Positions 44,507-53,099 of a DNA stretch of 64,000 nucleotides are shown here, piece by piece. The notes under the pieces were generated by a model. That model worked only from the letters and a program-made list of their open reading frames with translations. It had not been told where the DNA came from and did not search any database. Made by a program: the position numbers and the translations under genes. Within the stretch, counting starts at the first letter, position 1, and each line of letters opens with the position of its first letter. The DNA is from JAZKDW01 sp040387375 (GTDB lineage: Bacteria; Pseudomonadota; Gammaproteobacteria; Burkholderiales; Burkholderiaceae_D): positions 124,001 to 188,000 of the forward strand of contig JAZKDW010000029.1 of assembly GCA_040387375.1 (NCBI GenBank), written 5' to 3'.

Positions 44507-45682
44507 ATGAAAATCCGTAAAATTCTGCGCGCAGTCGCGGCAGCGAGCCTGCTGGGCGCCGCAACGCTGACCGCGTCGGCGCAGGAAACGATCAAGGTCG
44601 GGCTGATCGCGCCCTTCTCCGGCCCCTTTGCCGACTATGGCCGTCAAATGGAAGCCGGCATCAAGGCCTACATGAAACAGCATGGCGACAAGGTCGCCGG
44701 CAAGAAAGTGGAAGTCATCATCCGCGACACGACCGGGCCGGTGCCGGACGTCGCCCGGCGCCTGGCGCAGGAACTGGTGGTGCGCGACAAGGTGGACTTC
44801 CTCGCCGGCTTCGGCCTGACGCCGGAAGCGCTGGCGGTCGCGCCGATTGCCGAGCAGGCGAAGACGCCGATGATCATCATGAATGCGGCGACCTCGGTCA
44901 TCACCACCAAGTCGCAGTACATCGCCCGCGTGTCGATGACACTGCCGCAGATCTCGGCGCCGATGGGAACCTGGGCCGTCAGGAACGGCATCCGGCGCGT
45001 CGTTACCCTGGTTGCCGACTACGGCCCCGGGATCGATGCCGAGACCTCCTTCAAGACCAACTTCATCGGCGGCGGGGGCCAGGTGCTGGAGTCGATCCGG
45101 GTGCCGCTGCGCAATCCCGATTTCTCGCCCTTCATCCAGCGCATCAGGGATGCCAAACCGGAAGCGGTATTCATTTTTGTCCCGGCCGGTGAGCAGGGCA
45201 TCGCCTTCATGAAAGGATACCGCGAACGCGGCCTGGCGGAAGCCGGCATCAAGGTGATCGCCACCGGCGACCTCACTGACGACAATGTGCTGCCCGCGAT
45301 GGGCGACGGCACGCTGGGGCTGATCACCACCTTCCATTATTCGGCCGCGCACAATTCGCCGGAGAACAAGACCTTCCGGAAATTTTATTCCGAAGCGAAT
45401 CCAGGCATGGGACGGCCGAACTTCATGGCGGTCGCGGCCTATGACGGCATGGCGGCGATCTATGAGGTCTCGCGCAAGCTGAACGGCAAGATCAATGGCG
45501 ACAAGGCAATGGCGGCACTCAAGGGCATGAAGATCAACAGTCCGCGCGGACCAATCATGATCGATCCCGCGACCCGTGACGTGGTGCAGGCCGTGTATGT
45601 GCGCAAAGTGGAAAAAGTGGGCGGCGAACTGTACAACGTCGAATTCGACAAATTCCCGGATGTGAAAGACCCCGGCAAATAA
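44507..45682 (+). CDS. LivJ-type ABC transporter substrate-binding protein (paralogue 3)
   Basis: A 391-residue periplasmic receptor. The ATG at 44507 follows AGGGAG. The signal peptide is MKIRKILRAVAAASLLGAAT with cleavage after ASA, and the mature start is TIKVGLIAPFSGPFADYGRQ. It is co-transcribed with pobA, so 4-hydroxybenzoate is a plausible ligand. It shares KVEKVGGELYNVEFDKFPDV and the RVPLRNPDFSPFIQ block with paralogues 1 and 2. No permease genes are nearby. Confidence 0.93.
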   Translation: MKIRKILRAVAAASLLGAATLTASAQETIKVGLIAPFSGPFADYGRQMEAGIKAYMKQHGDKVAGKKVEVIIRDTTGPVPDVARRLAQELVVRDKVDFLAGFGLTPEALAVAPIAEQAKTPMIIMNAATSVITTKSQYIARVSMTLPQISAPMGTWAVRNGIRRVVTLVADYGPGIDAETSFKTNFIGGGGQVLESIRVPLRNPDFSPFIQRIRDAKPEAVFIFVPAGEQGIAFMKGYRERGLAEAGIKVIATGDLTDDNVLPAMGDGTLGLITTFHYSAAHNSPENKTFRKFYSEANPGMGRPNFMAVAAYDGMAAIYEVSRKLNGKINGDKAMAALKGMKINSPRGPIMIDPATRDVVQAVYVRKVEKVGGELYNVEFDKFPDVKDPGK

Positions 45683-45998
45683 GCAGCGGGCAGCTAAACT
45701 CGACTTTATCCTTTCAGCGTGCATGACAAATCGAATCGATAATGTGGAGCTTGAGGGATATGGACGTTCTTCTCGTGCGAGCGGGTTATGGATTCCCGCT
45801 TGCGCGGGAATGACGGTGGTAAGAGTGACGGTCATACAAATTACTACCGTCATTCCCGCGAAAGCGGGAATCCAGACTGAGCCTGCATCACGATGTCTTC
45901 ATCCCGATGCCACCAGGCTTGACCGATACGCTCACCTACGCCGCATGAATGGATAAAGGTCAGCTAAGTACCCACTCGCAATTTAATGCGGTGCGCAC
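45683..45998. repeat. Inverted pair of REP-like repeats in a 316-bp gap
   Basis: Two copies of a palindromic repeat face each other: GGATTCCCGC-TTGC-GCGGGAATGACGG (about 45789-45817) and CCGTCATTCCCGC-GAAA-GCGGGAATCC (about 45847-45873). Each folds alone on GGATTCCCGC/GCGGGAAT-type arms, and the pair can form one larger stem. This common repeat lies between the convergent SBP3 and GGDEF-EAL genes and may act as a bidirectional terminator or mRNA stabiliser. No gene is seen in the gap. Confidence 0.8.
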
Positions 45999-47846
45999 TT
46001 AGTTTGCGGCGGTACCGGCGGACGTATCCGCGTGCCATGAATCCCGGCGCCGCTCCGAAGCCAGTATCTGTTCGAATTCTTCCCGTGTGACAGGCGGGCT
46101 GAACAGGTAACCCTGCATCTCGTCACAGCCGTGCGCACGCAGGTAATCCACCTGCTCCCGTGTTTCCACGCCCTCCGCGATCACGCGCAGATTCAGGTTG
46201 TGCGCAAGCGAGATAATCGACAGCACGATCGCCGCATCATCGGGATCGACTGCAATGTCGCGCACGAACGCCTGGTCAATTTTCAGCACGTCGATGGGAA
46301 AACGCTTCAGATAAGACAGGCTGGAGTAGCCCGTGCCGAAATCGTCAATCGACAGTTTGATGCCGAGCGCCTTGAGTGCATGCAGCTTTTCAATTGCATG
46401 ATCGACGTCGCTCATGATCAGGCTTTCAGTCAGTTCAAGTTCCAGGCAATGCGGCTCGAGTCCGGTTTCGGCCAGGATATCCGCCACCGATTGCACGAAA
46501 TCCGCATGCGCGAACTGGCGCGCGGAGAGGTTGACTGCCATCCGCAGCTGTCCGAGGCCGTTCGATTGCCAGGCCTTGTTCTGCAGGCAGGCGGTACGCA
46601 ATACCCAGGCGCCGATCGGCACGATCAGGCCAGTCTCCTCGGCGATGCTGATGAAACGGTTGGGCGCCACGATCCCCAGTTCCGGATGGCGCCAGCGGAT
46701 CAATGTTTCTATGCCGACGATCTGATGTGTGTCGGCCCTGACCTGCGGCTGGTAATGCAGGAAAAATTCATCCCGTTCGAGCGCCGTGCGCAGCGCATCC
46801 TCAATCAGGATACGTTCGCGCACTTCCTCATGCATGTCGGCGGTGAAGAACTGGAAATTATTGCGCCCGCCATCCTTGGCGCGATACATCGCAATGTCGG
46901 CGTGCTCCAGCAGCGTGTCAGGCGCATCGCCATCGGTGGGATAGATCGCCAGGCCCACGCTGCAGGTGACCGAAATTTCCTTTCCATCCAGATGCATGGG
47001 GCGCGCGATGGCGTCCATCAGCCGCTGCAGCGCGGCGACCGCCAGCACCTCGCGCGTGCGTTCCGGCAGAATCACGACAAACTCATCGCCACCAAGGCGC
47101 GCCACCGTATCGGTTTCCCGCGTGCCTGCCCGCAGCCGCGCGGCAATTTCCTTGAGCAGCATGTCACCTGCCTTGTGACCCAGACTGTCATTGAAAAACT
47201 TGAAGCGGTCGAGGTCGAGGAACAGCACCCACACCGCCTGGTCATAGCGGGAGGCATAGACGATTGCATCGTTGAGGCGTTCGCGCATCAGATTGCGGTT
47301 GGCCAGGCCTGTCAACGTGTCATGCGTGGCCTGGTAAAGCAGTTGTTTTTCCAGCCGCTTGCGGTCGGAGATGTCGCGCGCAATCATCTGGATGGCCGGC
47401 TCACCGCGGTAAATGAACGCGATGCGCGTTACCGCAACGTCCACCAGGGTGTCATCCAGCCGCACGGCCTGGTCCTCAACGGCTGGCGACGATTCGTTTT
47501 GTTGAAGAATATGGGCGAGCGCCGTGCGCGACGCCGGCGCCATCAGGGAAACCAGTGACCGGCCAAACAGGTCTTCCGGGCGCGTGGCGAAGAAGAGCGT
47601 TTGCGCCGCCGCATTGGCAAACACGATAAAACCGTCGATCTCGATCAGAATCGCATCGGGCGACAATTCCACCAGCAAGCGGTAACGTTCTTCGCTCTCG
47701 CGCAAGGCCAACACCGCCTGTTCGCGCTCCTGCGCCTGTTCGTACAGCTGCAGGCTTTTTTGCTCGAGCAGGGATTCCGCCTGCATGCGTGCGCTAATCG
47801 CCCGCGCCAGCCGCCGCTCCTCCAACTGATGGTCCGCAGTGTCCAT
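45999..47846 (-). CDS. PAS-GGDEF-EAL protein, H-NOX operon partner
   Basis: A 615-residue cytoplasmic bifunctional c-di-GMP protein. A coiled N-terminus is followed by a PAS domain (about 50-165; RYRLLVELSPDAILIEIDGF). The GGDEF domain has intact GGDEF with an RETD inhibitory site just before it. The EAL domain has the first motif as ETL (IVGIETLIRW) but keeps ELTES, IDDFGTGYSSLSYLKRF and IAEGVET, so phosphodiesterase activity is likely. It starts three bases after the H-NOX stop, so nitric oxide bound by H-NOX probably controls it, as described for H-NOX/cyclase pairs in Shewanella and Legionella. Confidence 0.93.
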   Translation of the reverse strand: MDTADHQLEERRLARAISARMQAESLLEQKSLQLYEQAQEREQAVLALRESEERYRLLVELSPDAILIEIDGFIVFANAAAQTLFFATRPEDLFGRSLVSLMAPASRTALAHILQQNESSPAVEDQAVRLDDTLVDVAVTRIAFIYRGEPAIQMIARDISDRKRLEKQLLYQATHDTLTGLANRNLMRERLNDAIVYASRYDQAVWVLFLDLDRFKFFNDSLGHKAGDMLLKEIAARLRAGTRETDTVARLGGDEFVVILPERTREVLAVAALQRLMDAIARPMHLDGKEISVTCSVGLAIYPTDGDAPDTLLEHADIAMYRAKDGGRNNFQFFTADMHEEVRERILIEDALRTALERDEFFLHYQPQVRADTHQIVGIETLIRWRHPELGIVAPNRFISIAEETGLIVPIGAWVLRTACLQNKAWQSNGLGQLRMAVNLSARQFAHADFVQSVADILAETGLEPHCLELELTESLIMSDVDHAIEKLHALKALGIKLSIDDFGTGYSSLSYLKRFPIDVLKIDQAFVRDIAVDPDDAAIVLSIISLAHNLNLRVIAEGVETREQVDYLRAHGCDEMQGYLFSPPVTREEFEQILASERRRDSWHADTSAGTAAN

Positions 47847-47849
47847 GTC

Positions 47850-48392
47850 TCAGTTTTTAATCAGGATGAATCGTGTGTGCGCTCCCTCGTCGGCGGGCAG
47901 GTCCTGGCGGCTAAGGGTGATATCTTCATTAAAATGCTTGATGCAACCGCGGATCAGCCCCTCGGCCAGATCCGCGAAAGGCCGTTTTGACCGATACACA
48001 AAAACCATCTTGCACGGGTCAGCCAAATCGTGCTCGAACACAGGCAGTTCCGCATCCGGATACAGCTTTTTTACTTCGACATGAATCTTGTTGTCGAGGA
48101 TGGCCAAAAAAGCGAATGTGGATTTCTGTCCGCGGAAATGCGCCGGATAAAGCAGTGCAAAGCGATTGAGCAGATGTTCGCCGAAGGTGCGCTGCAGGTC
48201 TGGCACAGGAATTCCAGTGGTTGTACTCAGGTGGCCGACCAGCTCTACGATTTCCTTGTGATCATAAGTGCCGACCGAGGTATAGGCGCCATTGGTGGCA
48301 AGCGAGGATGCAGAAATGATCTTGTCGGCGATTGCGGGCGAAAAACGCTCTTCAATCATGTCGACTAACTCCCGAAATACAATCCCCTTCAT
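47850..48392 (-). CDS. H-NOX heme nitric-oxide sensor
   Basis: A 180-residue heme NO/oxygen-binding protein. The ATG at 48392 follows GGGAG and gives the family start MKGIVFRELVDMIEERFS. The proximal heme ligand is H104 in NKIHVEVKKLYPDAELP, and the propionate clamp Y-x-S-x-R is Y133-S135-R137 in VYRSKR. Both hallmarks are intact, so heme binding is expected. An upstream in-frame start at 48416 adds eight residues and is unlikely. It is cotranscribed with the PAS-GGDEF-EAL gene. Stand-alone H-NOX proteins of facultative bacteria sense nanomolar NO. Confidence 0.93.
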   Translation of the reverse strand: MKGIVFRELVDMIEERFSPAIADKIISASSLATNGAYTSVGTYDHKEIVELVGHLSTTTGIPVPDLQRTFGEHLLNRFALLYPAHFRGQKSTFAFLAILDNKIHVEVKKLYPDAELPVFEHDLADPCKMVFVYRSKRPFADLAEGLIRGCIKHFNEDITLSRQDLPADEGAHTRFILIKN

Positions 48393-48800
48393 ATCGCTCC
48401 CATGCTTGATGACCATTTAAAAATTTCCTGATGGCAATTTTACTTGAATTTTTTCACATGAAGTGATTCATATGACAAATCTGATCGCAGTCACCTTTTG
48501 TCTATTTTTTAAAACTGCACTATTTGCCTAGATCCGATGTGATCGGGAATCTTGTTCCGCTATAAATCGCCGGTTTGCGACTGGACATACAGGGTCCTGA
48601 ACTTCATTTTGCAAATGAAGTCTATAGTGGTCCGCATGAAGCGTGTTCATGGAATTTTTCGCCCAGACATTGCCCGGCACAGATCAATCTCACTTTAAAG
48701 CCATGTCCAGCTTTTTTTGTGGATTCGAAATCATGCGTGCGTATCTTTCTGGCGAACGCCTCTGCCGTTCGCGCAACCTGAACTTCAGCGAATTTGTCTT
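48393..48800. promoter_or_regulatory. Divergent promoter region between H-NOX and KaiC operons
   Basis: About 408 bp without a gene. It contains a perfect 19-bp palindrome CTTCATTT-TGC-AAATGAAG (48602-48620) and a shorter dyad TCAC-ATGAA-GTGA (48454-48466). These are candidate operators shared by the two signalling operons. No confident -35/-10 pair was assigned. Confidence 0.55.
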
Positions 48801-49214
48801 ATGTCAGTAAGCGACCGCCTGCGTAACGAGATTATTCGAAGTGTCCTCTTGAAGCACGCCGGAACCGGTGATCATCGTGATGTGCTGGCGGCGAACGAGA
48901 TTCGTATCTGGGAATACGTGATCCGCAAATTTACGCCCCTGATCGGCGCTACCAGCATCACCCTGATCCTGCACCGCAGCCTGGATATCAACAAACAGGT
49001 TTTTCCATGGCTCGTTGCAGCATCCACCCGACATAATCCGGAAGATGTGTGCAGGGACTTGATACAGAGCTTCGAACGGCGGCATCCGGCCGACATCGTT
49101 GAAGCCAACAGCGCACTGATGATCACCTTCGCCCAGATTCTGGACATCTTGATCGGTGAACGCTTGACCACTCTCTATCTTCTTTCTGCGCTGCCTCAGG
49201 AAAGGCTCGACTAA
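48801..49214 (+). CDS. Conserved hypothetical helical protein upstream of KaiC-like gene
   Basis: A 137-residue protein starting MSVSDRLRNEIIRSVLLKHA. It is predicted almost wholly helical, with no signal peptide. The blocks IRIWEYVIRKFTPLIGATSI and FAQILDILIGERLTTLYLLS look like a small helical bundle. I recognise no catalytic motif. It starts the plus-strand operon (20 bp before the KaiC-like gene), so it is probably a partner or input domain for the ATPase. An in-frame extension upstream to 48717 is not favoured. Confidence 0.7.
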   Translation: MSVSDRLRNEIIRSVLLKHAGTGDHRDVLAANEIRIWEYVIRKFTPLIGATSITLILHRSLDINKQVFPWLVAASTRHNPEDVCRDLIQSFERRHPADIVEANSALMITFAQILDILIGERLTTLYLLSALPQERLD

Positions 49215-49234
49215 ATGATATCGGAGATTCCGTG

Positions 49235-50713
49235 ATGCCCGACAAAGTGCAACTCAAGCTTCTTGCAACCGGTGTTCCCGGTCTGGATGCCATTCTCGGC
49301 GGTGGATTGCCCGAGCTATCGTTCACGATCATCGGCGGCTCGCCCGGAAGCGGCAAAACAACTTTCGCCCAGCAAATCATGTTTTCGCTGGCGACACCCG
49401 ATCGCCCTGCGCTGTTTTTTACGGCGCTTGGCGAACCGCCGCTCAAGATGCTGCGTTATCAACAGAATTTTTCATTTTTTGATTTTGACAAAGTTGACCG
49501 GTCGATAAAATTCGTCAATCTCGGACCGCATCTGGTGGACGGCGATTTCGACAAAATCCTGGCGGCCATCGTGAAAGAGGTGCAAATCCAGACACCGCGC
49601 TACATATTCATTGATTCATTCCGATCCGTCATTCAACCTGCGTTAAACGATGCGCATGGATTACCGAATCTGCAAAGATTTACACAGCAACTCGCGATAT
49701 TCACGACCAGCTGGCAGGCGACGACTTTCCTGATCGGTGAATATCTGCCGGAAGAAACAAACAAAAATCCGATTTTTACCATCGCGGACTGCATATTGTG
49801 GTTTACACAAAACGTATGGCGCAACTCGATGGTGCGCAAGATTCAAGTCGTCAAGGTTCGCGGCCTGGCGCAGACGCCAGGCCTGCATACGTTTCGCATC
49901 AACCCGGATGGCGTGGAGGTATTTCCGCGCGTACTGCCCGCCCCTGAACCGCCGGAACATGACGCGTCAACAACGCCGGCGCCGGTCACCGAACATCGGC
50001 TTGGAACGGGCATTCTTGCGCTGGACAACATGCTTGGCGGTGGCTTGCCGATCGGATTTTCAATGTTGCTGGTAGGCCCATCCGGCTCCGGCAAGAGCAG
50101 GATTGCAACTGAATTTCTCACCGAAGGCGCGCGGCAGGGCGAACCCGGCGTGATTGCAACGTTTGAGAAACGCCCCGGTGAAATGCATACCTTGTATCTG
50201 GACACCTCGATTCGTACTGGAAAACTGGCGGTCCTCACCATGCAGTCGCTTGATCTGTCTACCGACGAAACCTTGCACGATCTGACGACAATGATCGATC
50301 AGACCAAAGCCAAGCGGGTTGTATTCGACTCGCTGTCCGGATTCGAGCTTGCGCTGGCGCCGGAGTTTCGCGAGGATTTTCGCGAATCGCTGTACCGGAT
50401 GATCAAGGTGCTGACACACAAGGGCGTTACCTTGCTGATGACGACGGAACTGGAGGACCGGTTTACCGAATTTCGCTTCAGTCCCTACGGCGGTGCCTTC
50501 CTCGCGGACGCGATTGTCATTCAACGTTATGTCGAAATTGGCGGCCAATTGAAAACCGTGATCGCCGTCGTCAAATTGCGCGGAAGCCAGCACAGCAGGG
50601 ATTTTCGGCTATTTGAAATTACCACGGACGGCATCGCCATCGGAGCGGAACCGTTTCAGTACGAAGGATTGCTCACGGGTTTGCCGGCCAGGGCAGGACT
50701 GGATGTTGATTAA
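49235..50713 (+). CDS. KaiC-like double-domain RecA-superfamily ATPase
   Basis: 492 residues from ATG 49235, with an adjacent GTG at 49232 as an alternative. Two KaiC domains each have a P-loop (GGSPGSGKTTF and VGPSGSGKSRI) and Walker B (RYIFIDSF and RVVFDSLS). The paired Glu of cyanobacterial KaiC is reduced to one in each half (ALGEPP, TFEKRP). In the region aligning to the CII phosphorylation sites the Ser-Thr pair is missing (YGGAFLADAIVIQRYVEIGG), so a clock-type phosphorylation cycle is unlikely. No kaiA or kaiB is near. The GGDEF-EAL gene follows 12 bp downstream, suggesting a signalling scaffold. Confidence 0.92.
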   Translation: MPDKVQLKLLATGVPGLDAILGGGLPELSFTIIGGSPGSGKTTFAQQIMFSLATPDRPALFFTALGEPPLKMLRYQQNFSFFDFDKVDRSIKFVNLGPHLVDGDFDKILAAIVKEVQIQTPRYIFIDSFRSVIQPALNDAHGLPNLQRFTQQLAIFTTSWQATTFLIGEYLPEETNKNPIFTIADCILWFTQNVWRNSMVRKIQVVKVRGLAQTPGLHTFRINPDGVEVFPRVLPAPEPPEHDASTTPAPVTEHRLGTGILALDNMLGGGLPIGFSMLLVGPSGSGKSRIATEFLTEGARQGEPGVIATFEKRPGEMHTLYLDTSIRTGKLAVLTMQSLDLSTDETLHDLTTMIDQTKAKRVVFDSLSGFELALAPEFREDFRESLYRMIKVLTHKGVTLLMTTELEDRFTEFRFSPYGGAFLADAIVIQRYVEIGGQLKTVIAVVKLRGSQHSRDFRLFEITTDGIAIGAEPFQYEGLLTGLPARAGLDVD

Positions 50714-50725
50714 GCGGGGCATCGC

Positions 50726-52297
50726 ATGAGCCGCAAGGAGCGCAATTTTCGGCAGGATGAGACCAGCCCTGAACGCGATGACAAGGCACGCCCGGCCGGC
50801 GCAAGACATTCGGAGAGCGCCGCGCCGGAAGTCTCTTCCAGCGATTCAAGCCAATCGGTGTTCACCCCTGCGGAAGTCGCAGGCCTGCTGCAGGAATTGG
50901 TCAAACTGCGCGACGAGGCAAAAAAGGTAACCGAGCTTGAAAAGCTGGTTACGCAAATGCGTGAAGTAAATGAAAACCTGATCATGGCCAAGCTGGAAAT
51001 GTCGCATCTTGCGCATCATGACTTTCTTACCAATTTGCCTAACCGGATCCAGCTGAATGACCGGCTGGCGCACGCGATTACACTGGCGTATCGCAACAGA
51101 AAAAAGCTGGCGATACTGTTTCTCGATCTCGATCATTTCAAAAGCATCAATGACACGCTCGGTCACGCCGTCGGCGACAAGCTGCTGCAGGCGGTGGGCC
51201 AGCGTCTGAAGGGATGTGTGCGAACCTCGGACACAGTGAGCCGCCAGGGGGGCGACGAATTTGTGATTCTTGTATCGGAAATCGAACATATCGAAGATGC
51301 GTCACGCATCGCCGAAAAGATAATCAATGCGCTCACCTTACCGTATCAGGTGGATGAACATACGCTGTACATCACGACCAGTATCGGTATCAGTGTCTAT
51401 CCCGCCGATGGCGTGGAAGCGGAAATGCTGATCAAGCATGCCGATGCCGCGATGTACCACGCCAAGAAAAGCGGCCGTAACCAGTACCAGTTTTTTATAG
51501 AGGAAATGAACCGCCTTGCCATCGAGCGCCAGACCATGGAAGGTAGCCTGCGCGCCGCGCTCGAGCGGCGGGAATTCAGACTGCATTACCAGCCCAAGGT
51601 TAACCTGAATAGCGGAAACATCACGGGTGTCGAGGCATTGATACGCTGGCATCATCCGCAGCGCGGGCTGGTCTACCCTGAGCATTTCATTTCAATCGCC
51701 GAAGAGTCGGGCCTCATCGTGCCGATCGGCGAATGGGTGCTGAAAGAAGCATGTGAACAGGCAATGACATGGTTGCACGATGGCCAGGTGTTCAATCGTG
51801 TCGCGGTCAATCTCTCCGCGATTGAATTCCATCATGGGAATTTTATGGATAAAATTCGCGCCGTCCTGAATGAGACAGGACTTCCGCCCCGTCATCTGGA
51901 ACTCGAATTGACCGAAAGCGTGTTGATGAACAATGCCGATTCGACGATCTCATTGCTGAAAGAGCTTAAAACGATAGGCGTGCATCTGGCAGTCGATGAT
52001 TTCGGGACGGGTTATTCCAGCCTGAGTTACCTGAAGCGGTTTCCTGTCGACGTGCTGAAAATAGACAAGTCGTTTGTAAAAGATATCGCCATAGATCCCG
52101 ACGTGGCCGTCATTGTTGACGCCGTGATCAATATCGGGAACTGTCTCAAGCAGCGTGTCATCGCGGAGGGCATCGAAACCGAACAACAGCTCATGTTTCT
52201 GCAGCACCACCATTGTGAAGAAGGTCAAGGCTACTATTTCAGCGAGCCACTGGCAGTGGAGGAATTCACGTCGCTGCTGCGAACCGGATTGCCTTAG
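50726..52297 (+). CDS. GGDEF-EAL protein, KaiC operon partner
   Basis: A 523-residue cytoplasmic c-di-GMP protein. A polar, disordered N-terminus (1-45) and a coiled segment (AGLLQELVKLRDEAKKVTEL) lead directly into GGDEF, with no PAS or receiver domain. GGDEF is intact with the RTSD inhibitory site before it. The EAL motif is VEALIRW, with ELTES, VDDFGTGYSSL and IAEGIET, so both activities are possible. Lacking its own sensor, it probably takes input from the KaiC-like ATPase through the coiled N-terminus, which is inference. Confidence 0.93.
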   Translation: MSRKERNFRQDETSPERDDKARPAGARHSESAAPEVSSSDSSQSVFTPAEVAGLLQELVKLRDEAKKVTELEKLVTQMREVNENLIMAKLEMSHLAHHDFLTNLPNRIQLNDRLAHAITLAYRNRKKLAILFLDLDHFKSINDTLGHAVGDKLLQAVGQRLKGCVRTSDTVSRQGGDEFVILVSEIEHIEDASRIAEKIINALTLPYQVDEHTLYITTSIGISVYPADGVEAEMLIKHADAAMYHAKKSGRNQYQFFIEEMNRLAIERQTMEGSLRAALERREFRLHYQPKVNLNSGNITGVEALIRWHHPQRGLVYPEHFISIAEESGLIVPIGEWVLKEACEQAMTWLHDGQVFNRVAVNLSAIEFHHGNFMDKIRAVLNETGLPPRHLELELTESVLMNNADSTISLLKELKTIGVHLAVDDFGTGYSSLSYLKRFPVDVLKIDKSFVKDIAIDPDVAVIVDAVINIGNCLKQRVIAEGIETEQQLMFLQHHHCEEGQGYYFSEPLAVEEFTSLLRTGLP

Positions 52298-52298
52298 T

Positions 52299-52529
52299 TC
52301 ATGACGTCGACAATCGTGTCCTGATCACGGTCACGCGCGTGATCAGGAATTCGCCATCCACCACAGTTCTGTGGGGCACGCCGACGACGTTGAAACCCGG
52401 TCCGCCGTCATCGTGCCAGATGCGAGCAAGGGTATCGAATTCTTCTGCATTCAGGCGCAGCATCGGCGCGGTAATCACAAACCTTGCGCCTTCCTTCTGC
52501 TTGTTTACAAATTCATCGATTGTCGCCAT
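52299..52529 (-). CDS. Small hypothetical protein
   Basis: A 76-residue protein starting MATIDEFVNKQKEGARFVIT after an AAGGTGA ribosome site. It contains LNAEEFDTLARIWHDDGGPG and ends DGEFLITRVTVIRTRLSTS. No signal or membrane segment is seen. It lies 43 bp after the FKBP gene on the same strand and converges with the GGDEF-EAL gene. The function is unknown. Confidence 0.65.
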   Translation of the reverse strand: MATIDEFVNKQKEGARFVITAPMLRLNAEEFDTLARIWHDDGGPGFNVVGVPHRTVVDGEFLITRVTVIRTRLSTS

Positions 52530-52572
52530 GCCATCACCTTGCCGCCTGCCGGACATTGTCCAGGCGGACGTT

Positions 52573-52980
52573 CTATTGTTTGATCGAGAGCAGCTCGACT
52601 TCAAAATTCAGCGTGCTGCCAGGCGGCACTGCGACGCCTGCGCCGCGGTCGCCGTAAGCGGTTTTCGGCGGGCAGACCAGCTTGGCTTTTCCGCCGACCT
52701 TCATTTTTTGCACCCCTTCGGTCCAGCAGGGAATCACGCGGGACAAGGGAAAGGATGCCGGCGCATTGCGCGCGTAGGAACTGTCGAATTCCTTGCCGTT
52801 TTCCAGCGTGCCGCGGTAATGGACGGTGACCGTGTCGGACGCCTTGGGGCTTGCGCCGGTGCCTGCCTTGAGATGCTGGACGGATACGCCGGAAGGCAGC
52901 ACCTCGGGCGCGGGGGCGGGGGTGGCGGCGATCGCGGCGCCGGCAACAAGGTTGGCGGCAAATGAAAACAGGAAATGCAT
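52573..52980 (-). CDS. FKBP-type peptidyl-prolyl isomerase, exported
   Basis: A 135-residue isomerase. The ATG at 52980 gives the signal sequence MHFLFSFAANLVAGAAIAAT. The FKBP core is SDTVTVHYRGTLENGKEFDS, then WTEGVQKMKVGGKAKLVCPP and GSTLNFEVELLSI, the standard FKBP pattern. It acts in the periplasm on proline peptide bonds. It is divergent from the small exported-protein gene at 53100. Confidence 0.94.
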   Translation of the reverse strand: MHFLFSFAANLVAGAAIAATPAPAPEVLPSGVSVQHLKAGTGASPKASDTVTVHYRGTLENGKEFDSSYARNAPASFPLSRVIPCWTEGVQKMKVGGKAKLVCPPKTAYGDRGAGVAVPPGSTLNFEVELLSIKQ

Positions 52981-53099
52981 GATGACCTTTCGGAACGGAC
53001 GGCGGATAAATGTAGCATTGCATTTTATCCGAGAAGCGCAAACGGGTAACAGCTTCGGTTCATAATGGCCTGTCTCAATCACCGTTCGGAAAAAATTCC

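Noticed and set aside
47850..48392. Heme-less H-NOX-like protein
   Set aside because: At first the proximal His seemed missing, but aligning on the VHLQL/IHLEV block places it at H104, and the YxSxR clamp is intact.
49235..50713. Circadian clock kaiABC locus
   Set aside because: No kaiA or kaiB is present and the phosphorylation sites are absent, so a clock function is not claimed.
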